This document shows, in pieces, positions 41,553-50,762 of a stretch of DNA of 64,000 nt (positions are counted from its first letter, which is position 1; each line of letters starts with the position of its first letter). Position numbers and translations under genes: made by a program. Under the pieces are notes generated by a model that saw only the letters and a program-made list of their open reading frames with translations, searched no databases and was not told where the DNA came from. Source of the stretch: Streptosporangium sp. NBC_01495. Lineage in GTDB: Bacteria; Actinomycetota; Actinomycetes; Streptosporangiales; Streptosporangiaceae. The stretch covers positions 2,480,001 through 2,544,000 of the forward strand of contig NZ_CP109430.1 of assembly GCF_036250735.1 (NCBI RefSeq), read 5' to 3'.

Positions 41553-43538
41553 GTGACCCCATTTAACGACATCCGCGATTATGTCGGCGTGCCGCGGGTG
41601 GCATCCCTGCGGCTATCCCCCGATGGAGCGCGCCTGGTCAGCGTGGTGCAGGCGCTTAATCCCGACGGAAGATCCTACGGGACCTCCCTGTGGGAGATCC
41701 CTCTCGACGGCCGCCGGCCGTACCGGCTGACCAGATCCGTCAAGGGCGAGGCCGGGGCCGAGTTCACGCAAGACGGCGACCTGCTCTTCGGCTCGCGCCG
41801 CCCCGACCCGACCGTCAAGGAGGCGGACGAGGAGGTTCCCGCGCTCTGGCTGCTGCCCGCGACGGGAGGCGAGGCCCGGCAGATCGCCTCCAGACCGGGG
41901 GGCATCGCCGGATTCGTGACCGGCGGCAGGACCGTGGTCTTCTGCTCCGACGTGCTCCCCGGCGACGAGGCGGGCGAGGCCGAGCGGCGCAGGACGCGCA
42001 AGGACGCGGGGATCAGCGCGATCCTGCACGAGAGTTACCCGGTGCGCTACTGGGATCACGACCTCGGTCCCGGAGAGCCCCGGCTGTTCGCGGGCACCCT
42101 GGGCGACGGCGAGCGGCTGACCGAGGTCAGGGATCTCACCCCGCAGCCGGGCAAGGCGCTGTCGAGCCACAGCGCGTGCGACGTGACGCCGGACGGCTCC
42201 ACGGTCGTGACCACCTGGGGTGTGTCGATGCCGCAGGGCGAGCTCCGCTTCGAGCTGGTCGCCATCGACACGGCCGACGGCGGCGCCCGGCGCGTCCTGG
42301 CCGCCGCCGACGATCACGACTTCGACGGGCCGGTCAGGATCTCCCCCGACGGGCGCCTGGTCGCGTGCGTCAGGAACAACCACGCCGACATCGACCTGAT
42401 CCCCGAGAGCACCCTGTGGATCGTCGACCTGGACACCGGAGCGGGCCACCCGGCGGGCGGCGGGCTCTGGCCGTCCGACATCGTCTGGGCGCCCGACTCC
42501 CGCTCGCTGTTCGTGGTCGCCGACGACCACGGCCGCCGCCCGATCTTCCGGGTCCCGGCCGACGGGTCCGCGCCGGAGCGGCTCACCCCCGACGACGCCG
42601 CGTACGGCTCGCTCAACGTCGCGCCCGACGGCGCCGTCTACGCGCTGCGCAGCGCCGTGGACGCGCCCGCGGCCCCGGTCAGGGTGGCACCGGACGGTAC
42701 GGTGGAGAAGCTGATCTCTCCCGTCCCCGACCTGGAACTGCCAGGCACGCTCACCGAGGTCACCGTGACCGCCGACGACGGCGCGGAGATCAGGGCCTGG
42801 CTGGCGCTGCCGGAGGGGGCCTCCGCGGCGAACCCCGCCCCGCTCCTGCTGTGGATCCACGGCGGCCCGCTGTCCAGCTGGAACGACTGGTCCTGGCGCT
42901 GGAACCCGTGGATCATGGCCCAGCACGGTTACGCCGTGCTGCTGCCGGATCCGTGCATGTCCACCGGTTACGGGCCGGACATGATCCGGCGCGGCTGGGC
43001 CGACTGGGGCCCGCGTACCCACGCCGACCTGATGGCGATCACCGACGCCGCCCTGGAGCTACCCGAGGTCGACCCCGCCAGGACCGCCGCCATGGGCGGC
43101 TCGTTCGGCGGCTACATGGCCAACTGGGTCGCCGGGCACACCGGCAGGTTCAGGGCGATCGTCACCCATGCCTCGCTCTGGAACCTCGACCAGTTCGCCG
43201 GGACCACCGACGCGTCCATGTACTGGCAGCGCGAGTTCGGCTCCCCGGGCACCGTCCTGTACTCGAAGCTCTCCCCGCACCTGTCGCTGGAGAACATCTC
43301 CACCCCGATGCTGGTCGTCCACGGCGACAAGGACTACCGGGTCCCCATCGGGGAGGCGCTGCGCCTGTGGTGGGACCTGCAGCGCTCGGAGGTGGAGTCG
43401 AAGTTCCTGTACTTCCCCGACGAGAACCACTGGGTGCTCAAGCCGGGCAACGCGGTCGTCTGGTACGAGACCGTTCTGGCCTTCCTCGACCAGCATGTCC
43501 TCGGGCGCGAGTGGAAGCGTCCGGAGTCGCTGTCGTGA
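41553..43538 (+). CDS. S9-family prolyl-oligopeptidase-like peptidase
   Basis: A 661-residue protein with an N-terminal beta-propeller (repeats such as LRLSPDGARLVSV, VRISPDGRLVACV, DIVWAPDSRSLFVV) and a C-terminal alpha/beta-hydrolase domain. Ser517 lies in GGSFGGYM, the Asp in VVHGDKDYRVP and the His in DENHWVLKP. It resembles acylaminoacyl-peptidases and dipeptidyl peptidases that act on short peptides in the cytoplasm. GTG 41553 (protein VTPFNDIRDYV) is preferred over an in-frame upstream ATG because GGGGTAAG precedes it and the extension is not conserved-looking. Confidence 0.9.
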   Translation: MTPFNDIRDYVGVPRVASLRLSPDGARLVSVVQALNPDGRSYGTSLWEIPLDGRRPYRLTRSVKGEAGAEFTQDGDLLFGSRRPDPTVKEADEEVPALWLLPATGGEARQIASRPGGIAGFVTGGRTVVFCSDVLPGDEAGEAERRRTRKDAGISAILHESYPVRYWDHDLGPGEPRLFAGTLGDGERLTEVRDLTPQPGKALSSHSACDVTPDGSTVVTTWGVSMPQGELRFELVAIDTADGGARRVLAAADDHDFDGPVRISPDGRLVACVRNNHADIDLIPESTLWIVDLDTGAGHPAGGGLWPSDIVWAPDSRSLFVVADDHGRRPIFRVPADGSAPERLTPDDAAYGSLNVAPDGAVYALRSAVDAPAAPVRVAPDGTVEKLISPVPDLELPGTLTEVTVTADDGAEIRAWLALPEGASAANPAPLLLWIHGGPLSSWNDWSWRWNPWIMAQHGYAVLLPDPCMSTGYGPDMIRRGWADWGPRTHADLMAITDAALELPEVDPARTAAMGGSFGGYMANWVAGHTGRFRAIVTHASLWNLDQFAGTTDASMYWQREFGSPGTVLYSKLSPHLSLENISTPMLVVHGDKDYRVPIGEALRLWWDLQRSEVESKFLYFPDENHWVLKPGNAVVWYETVLAFLDQHVLGREWKRPESLS

Positions 43539-43698
43539 GCCCGGCGCGGCGAGCGGGAATCGCCGTGGGCCGGGAGCGGAGAGGAAGGACCCGGGGGCCG
43601 GTGGGACGGGCGGGGACCGCCGTACGTCCGGCCGGGCATGGGGGAGGGCGGGCGCCGTCGTGGGCCCGCCGGAACGAGCGAGGAGTGGTGAGGGGATC

Positions 43699-44493
43699 GT
43701 GGACAGCGCCGTGACCTTCGGGCGGCTGGCGGAGGAGATCGCCAGGGAGGCCGGTGAGATGCTGCTTGCCAAGCGGCCGGCCCGGCCCGAGGTGCTGGTC
43801 ACCAAGTCCAGCCCCACCGACGTGGTGACCGCCCTCGACCGGGCCTCGGAGGAGCTCATCCGCGACAGGATCAAGGCGGTCAGGCCCGACGACGCGATCC
43901 TCGGCGAGGAGGGCGGCTCCACCGGCGAGGGCAGGGTCCGCTGGATCGTCGACCCGATCGACGGGACGGTCAACTTCCTGTACGGGGTGCCCGAGTGGGC
44001 GGTCAGCATCGCGGTCGAGGTGGACGGCGAGGTGATCGCGGGAGTGGTCAACGTCGTGCCTCGCGGCGAGGTGTTCACCGCGGTCAGGGGCGGGGGAGCG
44101 TGGCTGGCCGGGGAGCGGCTGAGCTGCAACACCGGCGTACCGCTGGAGCGGGCACTGATCGCCACCGGGTTCGGCTACGAGAGCGGGCGGCGCGCGGTAC
44201 AGGCGGAGGTGCTCCGCCATGTGCTGCCGCGCGTGCGCGACATCCGCAGGGGCGGCTCGGCGGCCTCCGACCTGTGCGCGGTGGCGGCGGGGCGGGTGGA
44301 CGGCTACTACGAGCGCGGTCCCCAGTACTGGGACTACGGGGCCGGTGGCCTCGTCGCCGCGGAGGCCGGGGCCAGGGTCGGCGGGCTGGAGGGCAGGCCG
44401 GCCAATCCGGGCCTCGTCCTGTGCGCGGCCCCCGGCCTGTTCGAGGAGCTGCACGACCTGCTGCTCCCGCTCGACCCGGAACGCGACGCCTGA
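43699..44493 (+). CDS. Inositol monophosphatase-family phosphatase
   Basis: A 264-residue magnesium-dependent phosphatase with the metal-binding motifs GEEGG, DPIDGTVNF and WDYGAGGLVAAEAG. Actinobacterial members act on myo-inositol-1-phosphate, histidinol phosphate, 3'-phosphoadenylates or fructose-1,6-bisphosphate, so the exact substrate is open. GTG 43699 has GGTGAGGGG upstream; a much longer reading of the same frame back into the peptidase gene is not a real start. Two hairpin terminators follow it. Confidence 0.88.
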   Translation: MDSAVTFGRLAEEIAREAGEMLLAKRPARPEVLVTKSSPTDVVTALDRASEELIRDRIKAVRPDDAILGEEGGSTGEGRVRWIVDPIDGTVNFLYGVPEWAVSIAVEVDGEVIAGVVNVVPRGEVFTAVRGGGAWLAGERLSCNTGVPLERALIATGFGYESGRRAVQAEVLRHVLPRVRDIRRGGSAASDLCAVAAGRVDGYYERGPQYWDYGAGGLVAAEAGARVGGLEGRPANPGLVLCAAPGLFEELHDLLLPLDPERDA

Positions 44494-44513
44494 CCTTCGC
44501 GGAGCCCGTCCCT

Positions 44514-44553
44514 CGCGCCCCCGTCCCCCTCGTGCGAGGGGGACGGGGGCGCG
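44514..44553 (+). terminator. Strong hairpin terminator
   Basis: Perfect 18-bp arms CGCGCCCCCGTCCCCCTC and their complement around loop GTGC, 20 bases after the phosphatase stop. It has no T-tract. The very stable stem suggests a transcription stop or mRNA 3' end. Confidence 0.7.
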
Positions 44554-44609
44554 GGCACGAAGGAGCCGGGGGCCGCGCCACGCGTTCGGCCGTGCGTGGC
44601 CCCGGCACG

Positions 44610-44644
44610 AAGGAGCCCCCCGGCGGTCGGCCGGGGGGCTCCTT
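44610..44644. terminator. Bidirectional hairpin terminator
   Basis: Perfect 15-bp arms AAGGAGCCCCCCGGC and GCCGGGGGGCTCCTT around GGTCG. It lies between the phosphatase (plus) and the 54-residue gene (minus), ending 4 bases from the latter's stop, and probably serves both strands. Confidence 0.75.
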
Positions 44645-44648
44645 CCCA

Positions 44649-44813
44649 TCAGCGCTGAATGGGAACGCCGTTGTCTGTGGCTAGACGGTGGAGATCCTCG
44701 ATCTCGGCGGTGAAGGTGTCGGCGAGGTAGTCGTCGCCGGAGGACCTGGCCTCCTGCAAGTTCCGGTATGCCTGGTCGAGGCGGTGTTCGATTGTGGCGG
44801 TGAACTCGCCCAT
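44649..44813 (-). CDS. 54-residue conserved-looking protein, unknown
   Basis: A small helical, charged cytosolic protein (GEFTATIEHRLDQAYRNLQE, then DDYLADTFTAEIEDLHRLA). The second of two adjacent ATG codons (44813) is chosen because GAAGG lies a few bases upstream. The alternating Leu/charged pattern predicts a helical hairpin. It faces its own terminator and is divergent from the two-component operon. I do not recognise a function. Confidence 0.6.
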   Translation of the reverse strand: MGEFTATIEHRLDQAYRNLQEARSSGDDYLADTFTAEIEDLHRLATDNGVPIQR

Positions 44814-45036
44814 CATCACCTTCTTTCTCACGGGCTCGTGGGGACGGAAGATACCGCGATAGAGACTGGAACCGGCTGTACCCAGGGTGAACCAGGAGCT
44901 AAACCTGTGTGTTTCCGACATCACACGGAGTGCCCGCTCTCGTGAGGGCCTTACCGTGTGCTTACAGGTGGTGAGGGGAGAATGGGGAGCCGTCCAAGCG
45001 GCTGCTCAGAGAATGTGACGGGAGGTGCCATAGGCC

Positions 45037-45690
45037 GTGCGAGTGCTTGTGGTTGAGGATGAGCGGGTGCTCGCCGACGCGATCGCGACCGGGCTCCGGC
45101 GCGAGGCGATGGCCGTGGACGTGGCCTACGACGGCGCGGGGGCGCTGGAGCGGACGGGTTACATCGACTACGACGTGATCGTTCTGGACCGGGACCTGCC
45201 CAAGGTCCACGGCGACGAGGTCTGCCGCCGCCTGGTGGCCTCCCGCACCGCGTCCAGGATCCTCATGCTGACCGCGTCCGGCGACGTCGACGACAAGGTG
45301 GAGGGGCTCGGGCTGGGCGCCGACGACTACCTGGCCAAACCCTTCGTGTTCATCGAGCTGGTGGCGCGGGTCCGGGCGCTCGGCCGCCGGTCCGCCCCGG
45401 CGCTGCCGCCGGTGCTGGAGCGCTCTGGGGTCCGTCTCGATCCGGGCAAGCGGCTGGTGACCAGGGACGGCGGGGAGATCGCGCTCACCAAGAAGGAGTT
45501 CGCGGTCCTGGAGGAGCTGATGCGCGCCGAGGGCGCGGTCGTCAGCCAGGAGGACCTGCTGGACAAGGCGTGGGACGAGAACATCGACCCGTTCACCAAC
45601 GTGGTGCGCGTCACCATGATGACGCTGAGGAAGAAACTGGGCGAGCCTCAGGTGATCGAGACGGTGCCAGGGGTCGGGTACAAGTTGTGA
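45037..45690 (+). CDS. OmpR-family response regulator
   Basis: A 217-residue protein. The receiver domain (residues 1-115) has the acidic pocket VVEDE, phospho-acceptor Asp51 in VIVLDRDLP, the Thr in LMLTASG and Lys in YLAKPF. A winged-helix DNA-binding domain (about 125-217) ends TVPGVGYKL. It is followed at once by its sensor kinase (GTGA overlap). The signal and targets are not evident. Confidence 0.92.
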   Translation: MRVLVVEDERVLADAIATGLRREAMAVDVAYDGAGALERTGYIDYDVIVLDRDLPKVHGDEVCRRLVASRTASRILMLTASGDVDDKVEGLGLGADDYLAKPFVFIELVARVRALGRRSAPALPPVLERSGVRLDPGKRLVTRDGGEIALTKKEFAVLEELMRAEGAVVSQEDLLDKAWDENIDPFTNVVRVTMMTLRKKLGEPQVIETVPGVGYKL

Positions 45691-47093
45691 GCAGTCCGGC
45701 AGGCGGGGGGGAGGAACGCCCGACGTTCGTCCCGGTGGGGGAGAACCGCGAGTCCGTGCCGACCCACCCGATGATCAGCCCCCACTCCGAGCGGGGCGCC
45801 TGGAAGAGCGAGCGGCTGGAGTCCGGGCCCGCCGATGAGGGGAAACCGGGCGAGCGGCCCCCGCCGCCGACCGGCCCGCCCGCGTGGGACGGCCCGCCTC
45901 CGGTGGGCGCCGCCCCGGTCCCGCGGACCCCGCTGGACCGGCTGCGGGCGATCATGGACCGGCTCAGCATCCGGTGGCGGCTGACCATCACCTACGCCGT
46001 GCTGTTCTTCATGGCCGGTGCCCTGCTGATGGCCGTGATCTACCTGATGGTGGGCTGGGCGCTCTACGCGGCGTGGCCGCCTTTCCCGTACGACGAGCTG
46101 AGGGAGCTCGTGGGGCCCGAGGCGGCGGCCATCTTCAAGCAGCAGTGGTACTGGCAGCAGCACACCGCGATCTCCGGTGCGCAGCGGGAACTGCTGGCCC
46201 GCGCCCTGCTGGCCCTGCTGGGGGTCGGCATCCTGGCCGTCATCATCGGCTACATCGTCGCCGACCGGGCGCTCAAGCCGATCCAGCAGATGACCGCCAC
46301 GGCCCGCAAGCTGTCGGGCACCACGCTCGCCCACGAGCGGATCGACCTCAAGGGGCCCGACGACGAGCTGAAGGAGCTGGCCGACACCTTCGACGCGATG
46401 CTCACCAGGCTCAATGTGGCCTTCGACACACAACGAAGATTCGTGGCCAACGCCTCGCACGAGCTCCGCACCCCCCTGACGATCAACCGGACGGTCCTGG
46501 AGATCGCCCTGGGCGATCCGGAGGCGTCGGGTGACCTGAAGGCGCTGGGCCGCACGCTCCTGGAGGTCAACGCCCGCAACGAGCGTCTGATCGAGGGCCT
46601 GCTGCTGCTGGCCCGCAGCGAGCGCGAGCTGAGCGTGCGCAAGCCGGTGGACATGAAGGACGTGGCCGAGACCGTCGTCGACCAGCTCGCCGCACGGGCC
46701 GAGGAGGCCGGGGTCACCGTGATTCCCGAGCTCCGCGGTGCCGAGACCGTCGGCGATCCGGTGCTGCTCGAGCGGTGCGTGGCCAACCTGGTGGAGAACG
46801 CTATAAAACACAATCTCTCCGATTCCGGACGTCTATGGGTCAGGACGGGAATGGTGGAGGGTGCGTTGGTTGTTCAGGTGGCCAACACGGGGCCGCATGT
46901 GCCCGCGTACGAGGTGAACAGTCTTTTCGAGCCGTTCCGGCGGCTCAACGCCGACCGGGTCGACTCCGACAAGGGGGCGGGGCTCGGCCTGTCCATCGTC
47001 CGCGCGGTCGTGCGTGCCCACGGGGGCAACGTGACCGCCATACCCAGGGACGGAGGAGGTCTGGTGGTCACCGTGCGACTTCAGTCACGCTGA
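45687..47093 (+). CDS. Sensor histidine kinase
   Basis: A 468-residue protein with a Pro-rich cytoplasmic N-terminus (about 85 residues), two membrane helices (about 100-122 and 170-192) around a short extracellular loop of roughly 50 residues, a HAMP domain, a HisKA domain with His258 in ANASHELRTPL, and an HATPase domain (LVENAIKHN, GAGLGLSIVRAV). It partners the preceding response regulator. The small sensor loop, rich in Trp and Gln, suggests sensing at or in the membrane. GTG 45687 overlaps the regulator stop. Confidence 0.92.
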   Translation: MSSPAGGGEERPTFVPVGENRESVPTHPMISPHSERGAWKSERLESGPADEGKPGERPPPPTGPPAWDGPPPVGAAPVPRTPLDRLRAIMDRLSIRWRLTITYAVLFFMAGALLMAVIYLMVGWALYAAWPPFPYDELRELVGPEAAAIFKQQWYWQQHTAISGAQRELLARALLALLGVGILAVIIGYIVADRALKPIQQMTATARKLSGTTLAHERIDLKGPDDELKELADTFDAMLTRLNVAFDTQRRFVANASHELRTPLTINRTVLEIALGDPEASGDLKALGRTLLEVNARNERLIEGLLLLARSERELSVRKPVDMKDVAETVVDQLAARAEEAGVTVIPELRGAETVGDPVLLERCVANLVENAIKHNLSDSGRLWVRTGMVEGALVVQVANTGPHVPAYEVNSLFEPFRRLNADRVDSDKGAGLGLSIVRAVVRAHGGNVTAIPRDGGGLVVTVRLQSR

Positions 47094-47365
47094 TCCGGCG
47101 GGGGGCGTCTCGTTCACGCCGTACATGTGGTTGGATGTGCCGTCGAACACGGTGGTGCATGCCGCCGATGCTGTGGTTTACGCCATATTTGGCTAACCGT
47201 GGCCATTGGCAGTACGTCCCTCACGTGTAGGGAGGTTCAGTGACCATTCCGGCGGGGTACCGAAGCAGGAATCTCTCTGGCGGATCGGGCACAAGTCGTG
47301 CCTCTCGAACGTTACACACGCGCAAGTTAGCGCAGACAGATAGATGAGGGGGATGGAGCAGACCG

Positions 47366-47665
47366 ATGGCTACCGATTACGACAGCCCACGCAAGACCGA
47401 CGACGACCTCAGCGAGGACAGTCTTCAGGAACTGCAGGCCCGCCGTACCGACAAGTCCTCGGGCAGCATCGACATCGACGAGACGGATCTCGCCGAGTCG
47501 CTCGAACTGCCGGGCGCGGACCTGTCAAATGAGGAGCTCTCGCTCCGGGTGATTCCTCGTCAGGCCGACGAGTTCACCTGTGCGCGCTGCTTCCTGGTGC
47601 ACCACCGCAGTCAACTCGCCGTTGAGAAGAACGGCCAGCAGATCTGCCGGGAATGCGCGGCTTGA
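47366..47665 (+). CDS. DUF4193 protein
   Basis: A 99-residue conserved actinobacterial protein: MATDYDSPRKTDDD, a middle ending ELPGADLSNEELSLRVIPRQ, and a C-terminal zinc-ribbon-like segment CARCFLVHHRSQL and ICRECAA (four cysteines). The family has no assigned function; the CxxC pairs predict a bound zinc ion. ATG 47366 starts at the conserved N-terminus. Its place between a two-component system and the dut-valS core is typical of actinomycete genomes. Confidence 0.9.
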   Translation: MATDYDSPRKTDDDLSEDSLQELQARRTDKSSGSIDIDETDLAESLELPGADLSNEELSLRVIPRQADEFTCARCFLVHHRSQLAVEKNGQQICRECAA

Positions 47666-47746
47666 GATGATTCCGATGGCCTGTCCGAGGTGTGCTCTTC
47701 CAGGTATGGGTAGGGCCTCAGGACAGCCTTGAGGAGGTTCCGAGAC

Positions 47747-48730
47747 ATGACGTCAGAGAACAGGCGGACCGGTGCCGCGCCGGACGACTCCACGGCCGAG
47801 GAGTCGGACGGCGCGCCTGATCACAAGGTGGCCGCCGACGGCGGGTCCGGCCGGGAGACGGCCGCGGGCGGCGGCTCCGATCGCGTGGTGGCCCCGGACG
47901 GTGGTCTTGATCACAAGGTGGCCCCGGGGGGTGGCTCCGATCACGGAGCGGCCGTGGACGGCGGCTCCGGCCGGGAGGTGGCCGCGAGCGGGTCCGATCG
48001 GGAAGTGGCCGAGATCGTCGGCAGGCTCGCCGAGCCGGGCGACATGGACGGGGCCGAGCGGCGACGGCTGCTCGGCCGTCTCACGCGGTCACTGGCGCGA
48101 GGGGCGAAGAGGGCCAGGGCGTCGGGAGAGAACCGGGGCCGCTGGCTGACCGACGTGTTCATGGCCGTGGCGCCCCGCATCCCCATCCGCGACCTGCGGA
48201 CCCTTTCCGAGCATCACCACGGCCTCACCTCCGAGGCGCTCGCCGACGATCTGGTGCGCACCGCGACCAAGGCGACCATGGCGGTCGGGGCCATCGGCGG
48301 GGCCGTCGCCGCCGCCGAGTTCGCCGCTCCCCCTCTCCTGCTCTCCGCCCCCGCCCAGCTCGTGGCCGAGACCCTCGTCGTGGCCGCGATCGAGGTCAAG
48401 CTCATCGCCGAGCTCCACGAGGTGTACGGGATCCAGGTGCCGGGCACCGGCTCCCAGCGGGCCATGGCCTTCGCGATGGCCTGGTCCAAGCAGCGCGGTG
48501 TCGACCCCATGGCCCCCGGGACGATGACCGTCGCCCTGGGCACCGCGGCCAAGACCGCCCTGCGCAACAGGCTGATGCGCACCCTCGGGCGCCACCTCAC
48601 CACCTTCGGCCCGTTCCTCACGGGCGCCGTGGCCGGAGGGTTCCTCAACCGGGTCGCCACGAAGAAGCTTGGCGAGGTCGTACGGGCCGATCTGAGGGTC
48701 CACCGTGCCCTCCCGCCTGGTAAGTCATAG
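47747..48730 (+). CDS. Conserved actinobacterial protein with repeat N-terminus, unknown
   Basis: A 327-residue protein. ATG 47747 has GAGGAGG about 10 bases upstream. Residues about 25-85 are a degenerate tandem repeat of a 10-residue unit with the theme D-H-K-V-A-x-x-G-G-S. Residues 95-327 are a mostly alpha-helical domain with hydrophobic stretches (MAVGAIGGAVAAAEFAAPPL, LVVAAIEVKLIAELHEVYG, GPFLTGAVAGGFLNRVAT). It may be a membrane-associated EcsC-like protein. The function is not recognised. Confidence 0.65.
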   Translation: MTSENRRTGAAPDDSTAEESDGAPDHKVAADGGSGRETAAGGGSDRVVAPDGGLDHKVAPGGGSDHGAAVDGGSGREVAASGSDREVAEIVGRLAEPGDMDGAERRRLLGRLTRSLARGAKRARASGENRGRWLTDVFMAVAPRIPIRDLRTLSEHHHGLTSEALADDLVRTATKATMAVGAIGGAVAAAEFAAPPLLLSAPAQLVAETLVVAAIEVKLIAELHEVYGIQVPGTGSQRAMAFAMAWSKQRGVDPMAPGTMTVALGTAAKTALRNRLMRTLGRHLTTFGPFLTGAVAGGFLNRVATKKLGEVVRADLRVHRALPPGKS

Positions 48731-48785
48731 AAACCTCTCAAACGGGTAGTTAATTCAGTAAGCCCCCGACTACCTGGAGGAATCT

Positions 48786-50243
48786 GTGCTGGGCCGCAGC
48801 GCATTTGTGATCGTCGCCAACCGTCTCCCCGTCGACCGAGTCGGGGAGGACATGTGGCGGCGTAGCCCCGGCGGCCTCGTCACCGCGATCGCCCCCGTCC
48901 TGCAGCGCAGGGAGGGAGCCTGGATCGGCTGGCACGGCGCCCCCGGCGAGAGCCTCGAACCCTTCGAACACGACGGGATGCAGCTCGTCCCCGTCCCGCT
49001 GTCCGAATCCGAGGTCGAGCTCTACTACGAGGGCTTCTCCAACGCCACCCTCTGGCCTCTTTACCATGACGTGGTCGCCGCTCCCGCCTACTCCCGCGTC
49101 ACCTGGGAGGCCTACCGCACCGTCAACGAGCGCTTCGCCGAGGCCGCCGCGGAGGAGGCCGCGGAGAACGCCGTCGTGTGGATCCAGGACTACCAGCTCC
49201 AGCTGGTCCCGGCCATGCTGCGCAAGCTCCGCCCCGACCTGCGCATCGGCTTCTTCCTGCACATCCCCTTCCCGCCGGTCGAGCTGTTCTCCCAGTTGCC
49301 GTGGCGGCGCGAGATCGTCGAGGGCCTGCTCGGCGCGGACATGGTGGGGTTCCAGCGTCCCGGTGGCGCGTCCAACTTCATCCGGCTCTGCCGCCGCCTG
49401 CTCGGCCTCCAGCACCACAAGCACGAGATCCACGTGGGGGACCGGGTGGTGCGCGCCGGGGCGTTCCCCATCTCCGTCGACTTCGGTGAGCTCGACTCCC
49501 TGGTCAGGGAGCCGCACATCATCTCCAGGGCCAGGGAGATCCGCGCGGAGCTGGGTGACCCGGAGTGCCTGCTGCTCGGCGTCGACAGGCTCGACTACAC
49601 CAAGGGCATCGGCCAGCGCCTGAAGGCGTTCGGCGAGCTGCTCTCCGAGGGGGCGATCAAGCCGGGCGAGGCGGCGTTCGTACAGATCGCCACGCCGAGC
49701 AGGGAACGCGTCGAGGAGTACATGCGGCTGCGCGACTCGATCGAGCTCCAGGTCGGCCGGATCAACGGCGAGCAGGGGGAACTCGGCCAGCAACCCGTGC
49801 AGTACATGCACCAGTCGTACGGCAGGGACGAGCTCGCCGCGCTCTATCTCGCGGCGGACGTGATGGTGGTGACGCCGCTGCGCGACGGGATGAACCTGGT
49901 CGCCAAGGAGTACATCGCCTGCCGCAACGACCTGCGCGGCGCGCTGGTGCTCAGCGAGTTCGCCGGGGCGGCCGACGAGCTGCGCCAGGCGTTCATGGTC
50001 AACCCCTACGACGTCGACGGCCTCAAACGGGCGATGCTCACCGCGATGCGGGCCACCCCGCACGACCTGTCGCGCCGGATGCGGTCGCTGCGCCGCAGGG
50101 TGTCCACCTACGACGTGGACCGCTGGGCCAAGGAGTTCCTCACCTCGCTGGAGTCCTCGGGGTCCCAAATGTCCCAAATGTCCCAGAGTTCTCAGGAATC
50201 TCAGGAATCCCTGGAGGCTCCCGGTTCCTCAGGGTCCTCCTGA
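48786..50243 (+). CDS. otsA: Trehalose-6-phosphate synthase
   Basis: A 485-residue GT20 glycosyltransferase joining a nucleotide-sugar glucose unit to glucose-6-phosphate. Visible motifs are the N-terminal loop [58 protein letters not shown] and [22 protein letters not shown] 48786 has GGAGG 4 bases upstream. The last 25 residues are an atypical Ser/Gln repeat ([16 protein letters not shown]). Trehalose serves as stress protectant and reserve. No trehalose-phosphate phosphatase lies beside it. Confidence 0.93.
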   Translation: MLGRSAFVIVANRLPVDRVGEDMWRRSPGGLVTAIAPVLQRREGAWIGWHGAPGESLEPFEHDGMQLVPVPLSESEVELYYEGFSNATLWPLYHDVVAAPAYSRVTWEAYRTVNERFAEAAAEEAAENAVVWIQDYQLQLVPAMLRKLRPDLRIGFFLHIPFPPVELFSQLPWRREIVEGLLGADMVGFQRPGGASNFIRLCRRLLGLQHHKHEIHVGDRVVRAGAFPISVDFGELDSLVREPHIISRAREIRAELGDPECLLLGVDRLDYTKGIGQRLKAFGELLSEGAIKPGEAAFVQIATPSRERVEEYMRLRDSIELQVGRINGEQGELGQQPVQYMHQSYGRDELAALYLAADVMVVTPLRDGMNLVAKEYIACRNDLRGALVLSEFAGAADELRQAFMVNPYDVDGLKRAMLTAMRATPHDLSRRMRSLRRRVSTYDVDRWAKEFLTSLESSGSQMSQMSQSSQESQESLEAPGSSGSS

Positions 50244-50260
50244 CACCGGCATCCCCGGTG
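50244..50260. terminator. Weak hairpin terminator between otsA and DUF4235
   Basis: CACCGG-N5-CCGGTG begins at the otsA stop, between convergent genes. The short stem makes it a weak candidate. Confidence 0.35.
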
Positions 50261-50383
50261 CCGCCCGTCAGGGGCGGTCCCGGGGGAGCCCCGCCGGACA
50301 TCGTCTTCCGCGCCACCCGTGCGACCGGGACCACCGTGCGGACGTGACGCGGGGGTTCCGGCGGCGGGGCGCGACCCTCGCCG

Positions 50384-50680
50384 TCAGGTGGTGGCGTCCC
50401 TGGCCGCGTCCTTCACGGCCTTCCACGCGTTGTAGCGCTTCTTGGCGGTGCGGGCGACCACGATCTGCGTCACCTGCATGCCGACCCCCATCACCACGGC
50501 GTAGCCGATCGCCTCGCCGAGGCTGATCTCCAGGGACTCGTTGTCGACGGGCGGCTTCCTGCCGGTGGTCTTCTCCCAGGCGAACCCGATGGCCTTCTTC
50601 GCCCCCCACGCGGTGACGAGGCCCAGGAGGCCGCCGATGGCCCTCCACGCCATGTCCTGCTTCTCGGTCTTGTCGGCCAT
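50384..50680 (-). CDS. DUF4235 membrane protein
   Basis: A 98-residue protein with two hydrophobic segments (AIGGLLGLVTAWGAKKAIGF and LGEAIGYAVVMGVGMQVTQI) and the family pattern W-x-x-x-T-G-x-x-P-P between them. The function of DUF4235 is unknown. ATG 50680 has GGGAGGA upstream. It is divergent from valS. Confidence 0.85.
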   Translation of the reverse strand: MADKTEKQDMAWRAIGGLLGLVTAWGAKKAIGFAWEKTTGRKPPVDNESLEISLGEAIGYAVVMGVGMQVTQIVVARTAKKRYNAWKAVKDAARDATT

Positions 50681-50762
50681 GTGGTCCTCCCGTTTGCGGT
50701 TCGCCCCAAGAACACTAGTCTCCCCGAGCGTCGCATCGCGTGAAGCCATACCATAGGGAGGC

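Noticed and set aside
50681-50762. T-box leader before valS
   Set aside because: Only 82 bases separate the divergent genes and no specifier or antiterminator structure is visible.
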